A stretch of 64,000 nt of DNA from Defluviicoccus sp. GTDB lineage: Bacteria > Pseudomonadota > Alphaproteobacteria > Rhodospirillales > Defluviicoccaceae. The notes under the pieces were generated by a model. It ran no database searches, was not told the DNA's origin, and worked only from the letters and a program-made list of their open reading frames with translations. Both the position numbers and the translations under genes were made by a program. Shown here one piece after another: positions 7,892 to 16,591 of this stretch. The stretch spans positions 47,336 through 111,335 of the forward strand of contig JARSSM010000009.1 of the NCBI GenBank assembly GCA_029624735.1, given 5' to 3'. Each line of letters opens with the position of its first letter. The first letter of the stretch is position 1.

Positions 7892-9829
7892 CTAGAAGAA
7901 CCCGACGTTGTCCTCAACCAGGTTGGTGACGCCGAGCAGGGTGATCGTGTCGGCCCCAAAGTCGATGATGGTGTTACCACCCACAACCGAGATGTCCAGG
8001 TCGTCGAAGTTATCCACTCCGAGCGCCAAGCTGAGGTAGATCCCCTCGTTGTGGAAATCAGTGATGGTGTCGTTACCAAAGCCGGCGTCGAACACGAAGG
8101 TATCGACGTTGCCGCCACCGGTAAGCTGATCGTTTCCAGCTCCGCCGTTCAGGGTGTCCTGCTGGAAGCCGCCGTTGAGGGTGTCGTTACCATCACCGCC
8201 GTTCAAGGTGTCGAGACCGTTGCCGCCGCTGATGCTGTCGTTGCCGGCGAGGCCGTTGATGCTGTCGTTGCCGGCATCACCACTCAAGTCGTTCGCGAGA
8301 GCGTTGCCATTGATGATGTTGTTAAGCTCGTTGCCGGCGCCGTTAGCCGCCGGAGCCGCGAGGGTCAGGGCTTCGACGTTTGATCCCAACGTGTGGTCGA
8401 CGGTGCTGAAGACCGTATCGAAGCCTTCGCCGTCGTTCTCGGCCACGACATCGCCGGCGTTATCGACGCGGTAGGTGTCGTTGCCGCCGAGGCCTGCCAT
8501 GCTGTCGGCTCCGGCACCGCCGTCGATTGCATCGTTGCCGGCTCCACCGGTGAGCGTGTCGTCACCATCGGTGCCGACCAGATTGAGGCCAGCCGGACCG
8601 CCGATAATCTGCACAACCTCGATACCCGCGGGGGCCACGAAGCCAGTCAGCCGCGTTTGCACGGTGTCAAAGCCGCCGCTGTCGGTGATGGTGTCGTTCA
8701 GATCGTCGACAAGGTAGATATCGTTGCCGCCGCCGCCGATCATCGAATCGGCACCGGCACCGCCGTCAATAAGATTGTTCCCCTCGCCGCCATCGATCGT
8801 GTCGATCCCAGCGCCACCCAGAACGGTGTCGTCGCCGGCGCCAGCCGCGATCGAGTCAATGCCGGCTCCACCATCGGCGGAGTCGTTGCCATCACCTAGG
8901 TCGATCGAGTCATTGCCTGCGCCGCCCACTGCAGAGTCGTCGCCTGCACCGCCAAAAAGCGTGTCGTTGCCGGCACCGCCAGCGACCGTGTCGTTGCCAG
9001 CCCCGCCGTCGACGCTATCGTCGGCGCCGCCGCCATCCATCGAATCATTGCCGGCGCCGCCGTCGAGGGTGTCGAGACCGTCAACACCGAGCACGGTATC
9101 GTTGCCGTCTTCGCCGGACACGCTGTCGTTGGCGCCACCACCGATGACCAGATCGTCGCCGGCACCGCCGGCAACCGTGTCATCACCGCCGAAGCCATCA
9201 ATCGTGCTGTTGCCGGAGTTGCCGGTCAGGACATCGTTACCGAGCGTGCCCTTGAGGCTGTAGTTGCCGGTTCCGAGTTGGAGGAATTCCTCGGTGTTGT
9301 CCGGCAGATTGATCGGGCCGAAGCCGGCGCCAACCGTATCGTCGCCTTCGTTCCGGTTCTCAAGGACCCGGTCACCGGCGGAGTTCACGAAATAGGTGTC
9401 GTCACCCAATCCACCGGCGAAAACGTCGTCGCCGCCACCGCCAGCAAAACTGTCGTTGCCGTCAAAGCCGCGGAAAAAGTCATTTCCAGCGCCGCCCGTG
9501 AATTCGTCATCGCCGCTGAACGCTTCGGAAAAGAAGCCTTGCGCGTTATTAGCGGCCCTGAACGCGAGGAAGTCCGCGAACGAGACGTCCAGGTCGGTGA
9601 CATCGAAAGCCTGCGTCGTACCTGTCCGGGTCCAAGACGTGATGGTACCCGAAGTCGGCTCGAAACCGACCGGCGCTGCGACATCAAAGGTGCCGGTGAA
9701 CGTGTGCGTGTAACCGTTACCAACGTACCGTACGGTCGTCGGATCCGCACTCACGATGGTGTTGTTGAATTCCGACAAACGGAAGCTCGCGACGTTAAAG
9801 CTTCCCGTATTTACAGTGAATGTTGCCAT
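7892..9829 (-). CDS. Large RTX calcium-binding protein, probably type I secreted
   Basis: A 645-residue acidic protein without an N-terminal signal peptide. Residues 1-100 (MATFTVNTGSFNVASFRLSE...) form a non-repetitive beta-rich region I do not recognise. From about residue 105 there are blocks of the RTX nonapeptide GGxGxDxUx, for example GGAGNDTLF and GGDGNDTLN. They are interrupted by less regular spacers near 155-200, 370-410 and 440-490. Such repeats bind calcium and fold into beta-rolls outside the cell. The last 60 residues (VDTFVFDAGFGNDTITDF onward, ending EDNVGFF) look like a type I secretion signal. A strong ribosome site (GGAGGAAAAG) precedes the ATG and an intrinsic terminator follows, so it seems monocistronic. 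No secretion genes are adjacent. No enzymatic domain is visible; adhesin or surface-layer roles are possible. Confidence 0.88.
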   Translation of the reverse strand: MATFTVNTGSFNVASFRLSEFNNTIVSADPTTVRYVGNGYTHTFTGTFDVAAPVGFEPTSGTITSWTRTGTTQAFDVTDLDVSFADFLAFRAANNAQGFFSEAFSGDDEFTGGAGNDFFRGFDGNDSFAGGGGDDVFAGGLGDDTYFVNSAGDRVLENRNEGDDTVGAGFGPINLPDNTEEFLQLGTGNYSLKGTLGNDVLTGNSGNSTIDGFGGDDTVAGGAGDDLVIGGGANDSVSGEDGNDTVLGVDGLDTLDGGAGNDSMDGGGADDSVDGGAGNDTVAGGAGNDTLFGGAGDDSAVGGAGNDSIDLGDGNDSADGGAGIDSIAAGAGDDTVLGGAGIDTIDGGEGNNLIDGGAGADSMIGGGGNDIYLVDDLNDTITDSGGFDTVQTRLTGFVAPAGIEVVQIIGGPAGLNLVGTDGDDTLTGGAGNDAIDGGAGADSMAGLGGNDTYRVDNAGDVVAENDGEGFDTVFSTVDHTLGSNVEALTLAAPAANGAGNELNNIINGNALANDLSGDAGNDSINGLAGNDSISGGNGLDTLNGGDGNDTLNGGFQQDTLNGGAGNDQLTGGGNVDTFVFDAGFGNDTITDFHNEGIYLSLALGVDNFDDLDISVVGGNTIIDFGADTITLLGVTNLVEDNVGFF

Positions 9830-10569
9830 CTTTTCCTCCGCTGGCCAGCGAAAGCCTGTTTAATTCAATAGCTGCCCGTCCGCGCCCGCCCGCCGGCCGC
9901 AGCCGACCCCGGCGCCAAGTCCCCTCACCACTTAAACCTCAAGCATCTACAGCGGCCTCCCCTTGAGCGCCACGCTCGCAAATCCGAAAAAGAGATCATG
10001 GTCGCACCGCTGATACACCAACGCGATCGCACCGGCTTGCGCCCCAGACCGCCGGCAGCATGGCCCCCGATCCCTTCGTTCCACGCACAACCGCACGCCA
10101 CTATAGGACACCGCAGAACGCAGAAATTCAAGAGAATGCTGCATTAATGCCCGCACGATTTGGTTGAGAAGGGCTCTGCACGCCTCAGTGCCCGCCACTG
10201 GCCGTGAACAAGAAGGGTAGAAACCTCCACTGCGCGAACACAACCTACTCGATTCGGTAGATATTGAGGACTTGGCCCGCAGGTTGGCGGCGCGCGTTTC
10301 GCATCTGTCGCCGGCAAAGACTCCGCTCGTCAGCCGGGAAAACCGGACGGCATGCCCTTCGAACGCGCAGGGATCCGCGAATCGGCGCCGCTTGGACATC
10401 CTCCCGTTTGCGCTGCGGCCCGCAGTTGGAAGGGCGGCCAATCCATCCCTCATGTTGGATTCGATTACTATGTATGCGTGTATCGAAGAATTTTATTGCA
10501 ATCTAGCGCTGGGTTGTGTACACTTTTTTGGTGTTCCGCCGTATACTTTCTCTACTACAGGAGACAGGC
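9830..10569. other. Gene-poor region upstream of the RTX gene
   Basis: About 740 bases with no frame I can support as coding. Open frames on the minus strand here are Arg/Ser/Cys-rich with irregular codon use. Just upstream of the small gene at 10570 the sequence becomes AT-richer, with a palindrome GTGTACAC (10516-10523) and a -10-like TATACT (10542-10547). No properly spaced -35 was seen. The RTX promoter should lie at the low-coordinate end, but I could not identify it. Confidence 0.5.
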
Positions 10570-10776
10570 ATGGCGACCAGGATCGCGCTGAGCACCCGCC
10601 GTTACGAGCACGTGCACGGACACAAACCGCGGGGCTATGGACTGTGGTATTTCGCGTTGCCCGGCGGTGTCACCCTCTGCCACGCTGGCATGTACCACGT
10701 CGCCGTGCGCTCGATCAGCAGGCAGGTGCAACGGACGGCTTCCGCCCCTGAGCTTCACATCCAAGTCTACGCTTAG
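10570..10776 (+). CDS. Small basic protein of unknown function with a KPRG-GLWYF core
   Basis: A 68-residue protein starting MATRIALSTRRYEHVHGHKP. A ribosome site (AGGAGA) lies 6 bases before the ATG and a -10-like TATACT lies about 25 bases upstream, which favours a real gene. The core HGHKPRGYGLWYF combines a basic loop with aromatic residues, followed by LPGGVTLCHAGMYHVAVRSISRQ, which could form a small alpha/beta fold. There is no signal peptide, membrane helix or cysteine pair. I recall similar short KPRG-containing hypothetical proteins in alphaproteobacteria but cannot name the family. Function unknown. Confidence 0.55.
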   Translation: MATRIALSTRRYEHVHGHKPRGYGLWYFALPGGVTLCHAGMYHVAVRSISRQVQRTASAPELHIQVYA

Positions 10777-10922
10777 GGGGCAGGTCCGCGCTCTGGCCAG
10801 CTCTGGGCTGAAGCAGTCGCCGCTATGGGCGGAGGATTATAGGGCGACGATTGCACCGTTAATTCTTTGCAAAGCCAACTCGGGTAGGCTCTCGATTGCC
10901 TTTCATACCGAGGAAAGCGCCC

Positions 10923-11240
10923 ATGAGCGCGCCGAACCGCACCGAGCGCGATTTGTACCAGGACCTGACAGCGACGGTCATGAGCATGAAAGATGCGCCG
11001 TTCGCGGCCGTTCAGGCGGCTATCGAGCAGCGCTTTCGCCGCTACCTGCTCGCCGAACGGCAACCGGGTGCCCGCGCGCTGCAGATTACGTGGACCTGCT
11101 CGCTGCCGGAAGGCCCGGAATCGTTTGCTGTCTATCGGACCGAGTACCACACCGTTGCGGATGATCATCCGGCCGCCCGGATCGCGAGACCGGCGCCGGC
11201 CTGTGCCGCCGCCAACGTCATTCCCTTCCCCGGACGCTGA
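10923..11240 (+). CDS. Hypothetical protein, 105 residues
   Basis: Starts MSAPNRTERDLYQDLTATVM after a plausible ribosome site (GAGGAAA). Residues 1-45 look amphipathic and helical. A central beta-rich part (QITWTCSLPEGPESFAVYRTEYH) and an Ala/Pro-rich tail ending NVIPFPGR follow. No known domain, membrane helix or signal peptide was recognised. It lies upstream of rpmI on the same strand, but the rpmI promoter sits between them, so co-transcription is doubtful. Codon use matches the neighbourhood. Confidence 0.55.
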   Translation: MSAPNRTERDLYQDLTATVMSMKDAPFAAVQAAIEQRFRRYLLAERQPGARALQITWTCSLPEGPESFAVYRTEYHTVADDHPAARIARPAPACAAANVIPFPGR

Positions 11241-11357
11241 ACCGCACCACCGCACCGGGAGCATTGCGCTCAATCTATTGGTGCCGCTGATCCGAGGCCT
11301 GCACCCGATTTCTTGCGCGGCCAAATGCGATGAGCTTGGCGTGTCTCCCGACGCGAC

Positions 11358-11386
11358 TTGCCATCCTCAGCAGGCTCTTCTATAAA
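11358..11386 (+). promoter_or_regulatory. Promoter of the rpmI-rplT-pheST operon
   Basis: A -35 TTGCCA (11358-11363) and a -10 TATAAA (11381-11386) each match consensus at 5 of 6 positions, with the optimal 17-base spacer. The predicted start near 11393 leaves a leader of about 120 nt before rpmI. Such leaders carry L20-dependent feedback control in other bacteria; whether this one does cannot be told here. Confidence 0.65.
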
Positions 11387-11514
11387 CCCCGATCTTTGAG
11401 GCGCCGAGAGGCGAGTGGTTCGGCTCGTGTTCAAGGGCATGCCCAGCCGCTCCCCGGATGCCGTCCAGCCTTGCATGCGGTTGGATCGAAGCAACACACC
11501 GAAAGGTCGATGAA

Positions 11515-11712
11515 ATGCCCAAGCTGAAGACGAAGTCGGCAGCCAAGAAGCGCTTCCGGCTGACCGCCACCGGCAAGGTGCGCGGCAATGTCGCCTACAA
11601 GCGGCACAATCTGCGCAAGCGGACGAAGAAGATGAAGCGCAAGGCGCGCGGCACGATGATCCTCTCCAACGACTCCGCAGGGCTCGTCAAGAGCTGCCTG
11701 CCGTACGCCTAA
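11515..11712 (+). CDS. rpmI: 50S ribosomal protein L35
   Basis: A 65-residue, strongly basic protein of the large ribosomal subunit. The start [20 protein letters not shown] and the Lys/Arg-rich middle are diagnostic of bL35. Length is normal. It is followed after 12 bases by rplT, the standard pairing, and then by pheST. infC, which usually leads this operon, is not in the window. Confidence 0.97.
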   Translation: MPKLKTKSAAKKRFRLTATGKVRGNVAYKRHNLRKRTKKMKRKARGTMILSNDSAGLVKSCLPYA

Positions 11713-11724
11713 GGGAGCCCGCCG

Positions 11725-12087
11725 ATGGCCCGCGTCAAGAGGGGCGTGACCACCCACGCTCGCCACAAGAAGGTCCTGCAACGCGCCGAGGGCTACCGCG
11801 GCCGTGCCAAGTCCGCCTACCGGGTGGCGCACGAGCGCGTCGAGAAGGGACTTCAATACGCCTACCGCGACCGCCGCAACCGCAAGCGGACGTTCCGCGC
11901 GTTGTGGATCCAGCGCATCAACGCCGCCGCGCGCGAGCACGGCCTGACCTATTCCCAGTTCATGGGCGGGCTGATCAAGGCCGGCATCGAGATCGACCGC
12001 AAGATGCTGGCTGACTTGGCAGTGCGCGAACCGGACGCGTTCGCAGCCCTGGTGCGCACTGTAACCGGCGCGACGGCCACGGCCTGA
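11725..12087 (+). CDS. rplT: 50S ribosomal protein L20
   Basis: A 120-residue basic protein that binds 23S rRNA early in large-subunit assembly and in many bacteria represses its own operon. It begins [20 protein letters not shown] and contains [20 protein letters not shown] and [20 protein letters not shown], all hallmark segments of bL20. Length is typical. It lies between rpmI and pheS on the same strand, 66 bases ahead of pheS. Confidence 0.97.
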   Translation: MARVKRGVTTHARHKKVLQRAEGYRGRAKSAYRVAHERVEKGLQYAYRDRRNRKRTFRALWIQRINAAAREHGLTYSQFMGGLIKAGIEIDRKMLADLAVREPDAFAALVRTVTGATATA

Positions 12088-12153
12088 CACGCGGCCCTTC
12101 CGCCGGTTCCGACCGGACAGCCAAAGCGGATCCCTGCAAGCACGAACGATCCC

Positions 12154-13230
12154 ATGGAAACGCTTGACACCGTGCGTGCGGAAGCCCTCGACGCCGTCGG
12201 AGCGGCAGCCGACCTCGACGCGCTTGAACAGGTCCGGGTGCGTGAACTCGGCAAGAAGGGCCGGCTCACCCTCCTCCTGAAGAGTCTGGGCGGCCTCGAT
12301 GCGGAAGCGCGCAAGGCCGCAGGCCAAGCGCTCAACGTCGCCAAGGAGGCGCTGGCTGCCGCAATCGAGGCCCGTAAGGGCGAACTCGCGCGCGCGGCGC
12401 TGGAAAGCCGCCTTGCCGGGGAGAAGCTCGACATCACGCTGCCGGTGCGGCCGGAGACGCGCGGGTCGATCCATCCGATCAGCCAGACGATCGATGAGGT
12501 GATCGCCATCTTCGGCGAGATGGGCTTCACGGTCGCCGAAGGTCCCGACATCGAGGACGATTGGCACAACTTCACCGCGCTCAACATCCCGCCCGAGCAC
12601 CCAGCGCGTCAGGAGATGGACACCTTTTACCTGCCGGGCACCCGCGACGGCCATCGCCTCGTGCTGCGCACCCACACCTCGCCGGTGCAGATCCGCACCA
12701 TGTGCCGGCAACCGCCGCCGCTGCGCATCATCGCACCCGGCCGCACCTACCGCTGCGACTCCGACGCGACCCACTCGCCGATGTTCCATCAGGTCGAAGG
12801 CCTGGTCATCGACGAGACGACACATATGGGCCACCTCAAGGGGTGCCTGATCGAGTTCCTGCGCGCCTACTTCGCAATTGACGATCTGCCTGTTCGCTTC
12901 CGCCCGAGCCACTTCCCCTTCACCGAGCCGTCAGCCGAGGTCGACATCGGCTGCAGCCGCACCAAGGGCAGCCTCAAAATCGGCCATGGCGAGGATTGGC
13001 TGGAAATCCTCGGCTGCGGCATGGTCAATCCGAAGGTGCTGAAGGCGTGCGGTATCGATGCCGAGCGCTATCAGGGGTTCGCCTTCGGCGTCGGGCTCGA
13101 GCGCATCACCATGCTGAAGCACGGCATCCCGGACTTGCGTACCTTTTTCGAGTCCGATTTGCGGTGGTTGCGGCACTACGGCTTTTCCGCCCTTGATGTT
13201 CCCTCGCTTGCGTTCGGACTGGCGCCGTGA
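12154..13230 (+). CDS. pheS: Phenylalanyl-tRNA synthetase alpha subunit
   Basis: Catalytic alpha chain of the alpha2-beta2 class II enzyme that charges tRNA-Phe. It has 358 residues. An N-terminal coiled-coil (about 1-95) for tRNA binding is followed by the class II core. Motif 2 is visible as the run around PGRTYRCDSDATHSPMFHQV, and motif 3 as GVGLERITMLKHGIPDLR near the C-terminus. Length is normal. Its stop overlaps the GTG start of pheT by four bases, indicating translational coupling. Confidence 0.97.
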   Translation: METLDTVRAEALDAVGAAADLDALEQVRVRELGKKGRLTLLLKSLGGLDAEARKAAGQALNVAKEALAAAIEARKGELARAALESRLAGEKLDITLPVRPETRGSIHPISQTIDEVIAIFGEMGFTVAEGPDIEDDWHNFTALNIPPEHPARQEMDTFYLPGTRDGHRLVLRTHTSPVQIRTMCRQPPPLRIIAPGRTYRCDSDATHSPMFHQVEGLVIDETTHMGHLKGCLIEFLRAYFAIDDLPVRFRPSHFPFTEPSAEVDIGCSRTKGSLKIGHGEDWLEILGCGMVNPKVLKACGIDAERYQGFAFGVGLERITMLKHGIPDLRTFFESDLRWLRHYGFSALDVPSLAFGLAP

Positions 13231-15629
13231 AGTTCACCCTCTCCTGGCTTAGCGACCACCTGGAGACGCAAGCCTCCGCCTCTGAGATTGCCGAGCGGCT
13301 GACGATGATCGGGCACGAGGTCGAGGCCGTGCACGACCGCGGCCGCGAGCTTGGCGATTTCTTCGTCGCCGCGGTGCTGACGGCGGAGCCGCACCCGAAC
13401 GCGGACAAACTCAAGGTGTGCACCGTCGACACCGGCGCCAAGCGGCTGCAGGTGGTATGCGGGGCGCCAAACGCGCGTGCCGGCATGAAAGGGATCTTTG
13501 CGCCGGTCGGCACGACGGTGCCGGGAACAGGCCTTGCCTTGAAACGCGCCGCCATCCGCGGCATCGAGAGCGCGGGCATGCTGCTCTCGGCACGGGAACT
13601 GAACCTCTCCGACGACCACACCGGCATCATCGAGGTCGCCGCCGAGTTCGCGACCGGTACGCCGGCCGCGGTCGCGCTGGGGCTTGCCGATCCGCTGTTC
13701 GATATCGCGATCACGCCGAACCGGGGCGACTGCCTGGGCGTGCGCGGCATCGCCCGCGATCTCGCCGCCGCCGGCCTTGGTCGCTTGAAGCCGCTCAAGC
13801 TTGAACCGGTCGCGGGCAGCTTCGCGAGCCCGATCGCCGTCAAGTTGGCGTTCGATGCCGAGACTGCCAACGCCTGCTCCTTTTTCGTCGGCCGCACGAT
13901 CCGCGGTGTCCGCAACGGCCCAAGTCCGCGCTGGATGCAGGAACGGCTGAGCGCGATCGGTTTGCGGCCGATCTCTGCGCTGGTCGATATCACCAACTAC
14001 CTCACCTACGATCTCAACCGCCCCCTGCACGTCTTCGATGCCGCGCAGGTGCGTGGTGACCTGCGTGTTCGCTTGAGCCGCGACGGCGAAATGCTGACGG
14101 CACTCAACGGCCAGACCTACACGCTCGACGCACAGATGACGGTGATCACCGACGACAGCGAGGTCGAAAGCCTGGGCGGCGTAATGGGCGGCGCGCGCAC
14201 GGGCTGCACCGGCGAAACCACCACCGTCTTTCTCGAGTCGGCGCTGTTCGATCCGATCCGCACGGCGCGCACGGGACGTACGCTCGGCATCTTGTCCGAT
14301 GCCCGCTTCCGCTTCGAGCGCGGCATCGATCCCTCGTTCTTGATCGACGGCTTGGAGATCGCGACCCGCATCGTGCTGGAGCTTTGCGGCGGCGAGCCAT
14401 CGGAAATGGTCATCGCCGGCACCGCACCACCGTCCAAGCCGGTCATCCGCTTCCGTCCTGCCCGTGTCGAGGCGTTGACCGGCATCACCATCGCGCCAGC
14501 CGAAAGCGCTGTCATACTCGAAGCGCTCGGGTTCGCGCTCGACCAGGGTGCGGGCACGTGGATGGTGGTACCGCCTCCGTGGCGGGGCGATGTCGACAGC
14601 GAAGCCTGCCTGGTCGAAGAAGTGGCGCGCATTCGCGGCCTTGAGCATATCCCGGCCACGCCGCTGCCGGTGCGGGAGGTCGTTCCCGGCCCGGCGCTGT
14701 CACCGGAGCAGCAGAGGCGTGCCAACTCCAAGCGGGTGCTGGCGGCACGCGGCCTGACCGAGGCAGTCACCCTCTCGTTCCTCGCCGGGGCCGAGGCCGA
14801 ACCCTTCGGCGGCGCCAGCCCGGCGCTGCGGCTGACCAATCCGATCAGCGCCGATCTTGACCAAATGCGTCCCTCGCTGGTGCCCAATCTCCTCACGGCG
14901 GTGCGGCGCAATGCAGATCGGGGCTTGCGCGATTGCGCGCTGTTCGAGGTCGGGCCGCAGTACAGCGGGATCGAGCCACACGACCAACAGATCGTTGCCG
15001 CCGGCGTGCGGAGTGGCCGCGCCAGCCACCGGCATTGGGCCGCGGCGGCACGGCCGGTCGATGTCTTCGACGTCAAGGCCGACGCGCTGGGAGTCCTTGA
15101 AAGCCTCGGCACTGCCGTTGAGCGCCTGAAGCTCACCGCAGATGCGCCGCCATGGTACCATCCGGGACGCTCGGGAACCTTGGGCTTCGGGCCGAAAAAC
15201 GTCCTTGCCGTCTTCGGCGAGCTGCACCCGGCAGTCCTGGAGCAGTTGGGCGTGCGCGGTCCCGCCGCGGCTTTCGAGGTGTTTCTCGCCGCCCTGCCGG
15301 CCCGCCGGTCCCGCCGCACAGACAGCCAAGCGCTGCCGCTCTCTTCGTTGCAGCCGCTGGAGCGCGATTTCGCCTTCATCGTCGATGCCGGGGTTACGGC
15401 CGAGGCAGTGCTCGCCGCCGTCCGCCGGGCCGAGGCGAAGCTGATCAGCGACATCCGCGTGTTCGACGTTTTCGCCGGCGGCGCTATCGGCGAGCGCCAG
15501 AAATCGATCGCGATCAGCGTCGTCCTGCAGCCGGTCGAGAAGACGCTGACTGACACTGAGATCGAGGCAATCGCCGGCCGCATCGTCGCCAGTGTGACAA
15601 AGGCCACCGGCGGCGTCCTGCGCTCCTGA
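13227..15629 (+). CDS. pheT: Phenylalanyl-tRNA synthetase beta subunit
   Basis: Beta chain of phenylalanyl-tRNA synthetase, 800 residues, GTG start inside the end of pheS. Domains in order: an EMAP-II-like tRNA-binding domain (about 40-150, with PHPNADKLKVC and VCGAPNARAG), the B3/B4 editing region (about 210-385) that hydrolyses misacylated Tyr-tRNA-Phe, B5 (about 405-475), the catalytic-like core (about 480-690), and a C-terminal ferredoxin-fold anticodon-binding domain (about 705-800, starting SSLQPLERDFAF). Length and order are as expected. It ends the ribosomal/aminoacyl-tRNA operon. Confidence 0.97.
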   Translation: MKFTLSWLSDHLETQASASEIAERLTMIGHEVEAVHDRGRELGDFFVAAVLTAEPHPNADKLKVCTVDTGAKRLQVVCGAPNARAGMKGIFAPVGTTVPGTGLALKRAAIRGIESAGMLLSARELNLSDDHTGIIEVAAEFATGTPAAVALGLADPLFDIAITPNRGDCLGVRGIARDLAAAGLGRLKPLKLEPVAGSFASPIAVKLAFDAETANACSFFVGRTIRGVRNGPSPRWMQERLSAIGLRPISALVDITNYLTYDLNRPLHVFDAAQVRGDLRVRLSRDGEMLTALNGQTYTLDAQMTVITDDSEVESLGGVMGGARTGCTGETTTVFLESALFDPIRTARTGRTLGILSDARFRFERGIDPSFLIDGLEIATRIVLELCGGEPSEMVIAGTAPPSKPVIRFRPARVEALTGITIAPAESAVILEALGFALDQGAGTWMVVPPPWRGDVDSEACLVEEVARIRGLEHIPATPLPVREVVPGPALSPEQQRRANSKRVLAARGLTEAVTLSFLAGAEAEPFGGASPALRLTNPISADLDQMRPSLVPNLLTAVRRNADRGLRDCALFEVGPQYSGIEPHDQQIVAAGVRSGRASHRHWAAAARPVDVFDVKADALGVLESLGTAVERLKLTADAPPWYHPGRSGTLGFGPKNVLAVFGELHPAVLEQLGVRGPAAAFEVFLAALPARRSRRTDSQALPLSSLQPLERDFAFIVDAGVTAEAVLAAVRRAEAKLISDIRVFDVFAGGAIGERQKSIAISVVLQPVEKTLTDTEIEAIAGRIVASVTKATGGVLRS

Positions 15630-15689
15630 CCGGGCTTTCTGCCGCTCGTCTTCCTTTCGGGCTTAAACTGCCGTTAAGCGAGGCAGTGC

Positions 15690-16127
15690 ATGATGGCCTG
15701 CGCCCCTGACACGGCACCGAAGCGGATGACACCGACCACGTCTTACGAACTTTACCGCAAGCGCAGCTCCGACTGGATGATCGTTTCGGCGTTCGACGAA
15801 CGCGAAGCGGCCGTTTCAGCCGCAGAGAGCCTGCTGGAGACCTATCCGCGTGCGGTCGTCAAGGTCGTCGCGGAGCGGTACGACACATTCTCCGGCGAAA
15901 CCGTGGGTGTCGTGGTCTATCGGAACGACCTCAAGGACTCGCCGCGGCAGCCATCGCCCACATCGCAGGCCGTGCGGCGACGCCGCCCTCCCCAACCGAC
16001 CGCCGCGACGCCAAAGCCAGAGAACAAACGGGTTCTCCTGGTTTCAATCCTCGTGACCGTGATCAGTGGGACCACATTCGCTGCCCTATTCGGCAGCATC
16101 CGCTATCTCAGCCGCTTCTTAGGTTAG
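15690..16127 (+). CDS. Hypothetical membrane-anchored protein, 145 residues
   Basis: Not recognised. Residues about 18-75 (YELYRKRSSDWMIVSAFDER...VVAERYDTFSGETVGVVVYRN) look like a small alpha/beta domain. A Pro/Arg/Gln-rich linker (about 80-112) and one C-terminal membrane helix (about 115-138, VLLVSILVTVISGTTFAALFG) follow. This is the layout of a tail-anchored protein with its domain in the cytoplasm. The start is uncertain: two adjacent ATG codons at 15690 and another in-frame ATG at 15726. It lies 60 bases after pheT and could be read through from that operon. Confidence 0.6.
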   Translation: MMACAPDTAPKRMTPTTSYELYRKRSSDWMIVSAFDEREAAVSAAESLLETYPRAVVKVVAERYDTFSGETVGVVVYRNDLKDSPRQPSPTSQAVRRRRPPQPTAATPKPENKRVLLVSILVTVISGTTFAALFGSIRYLSRFLG

Positions 16128-16137
16128 CGCAACCGCC

Positions 16138-16566
16138 TTATGCCTTGCGGCTGATCAGGCCCTGTAGGGCCGCGGCGCCGGCAAACGCATCCCGATCCTT
16201 CTCCGCCTCCTTCTCGGCCATAACCGGCCGTTCTCCAGCGGTCGGCAGCGTCACCAGGAGCGAGATGCCATCTTCCTGCGGCCAGAGGACCTTGCGGCCC
16301 GCGCGCGGCAGTGGAATGCGATGGCGGATGCAGTACTGAATGAGGCTTTCCGTAACCTCGTCGCGACGCAAGGTGAGCGACGCCGGCGGTTCGCCGTTCT
16401 GCTTTTTCTTGAGGGTCATGACGACGGTGTCACGCGGACTGTCGCTGATGATCGTGCGGCCGATGTCTGTTTCCGTTACGGCCGTCCCCCGCCCGCGGCA
16501 GAAGGCGCAGAGAGCCGCCTCAACCTCGGCCAACGTGAACATGATCTTGCGCAACTCCATAGGCAC
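16138..16566 (-). CDS. Hypothetical protein downstream of polA
   Basis: A 142-residue soluble protein, not recognised. A GTG start at 16566 is favoured because AGAGGA lies 8 bases upstream; the ATG at 16560 is the alternative. It contains CAFCRGRGTAVTE near residue 20, with only two cysteines. A region LKKKQNGEPPASLTLRRDEVTESLIQYCIRHRIPLPR that could fold as a small alpha/beta domain follows, then an Ala/Glu-rich tail. It starts 25 bases after the polA stop on the same strand and probably shares its transcript. It is convergent with the preceding plus-strand gene. Confidence 0.55.
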   Translation of the reverse strand: MPMELRKIMFTLAEVEAALCAFCRGRGTAVTETDIGRTIISDSPRDTVVMTLKKKQNGEPPASLTLRRDEVTESLIQYCIRHRIPLPRAGRKVLWPQEDGISLLVTLPTAGERPVMAEKEAEKDRDAFAGAAALQGLISRKA

Positions 16567-16591
16567 GGGGGGGATCCTCTGTCTTGATCGG

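Noticed and set aside
8154..9263. Pro/Ser/Ala-rich open frames on the plus strand
   Set aside because: They are antisense shadows of the RTX repeats of the minus-strand gene; the periodicity comes from the GGxGxD codons.
9947..10453. 168-residue open frame on the minus strand
   Set aside because: Arg/Ser/Cys-rich product, no ribosome site, no family resemblance, irregular codon use.
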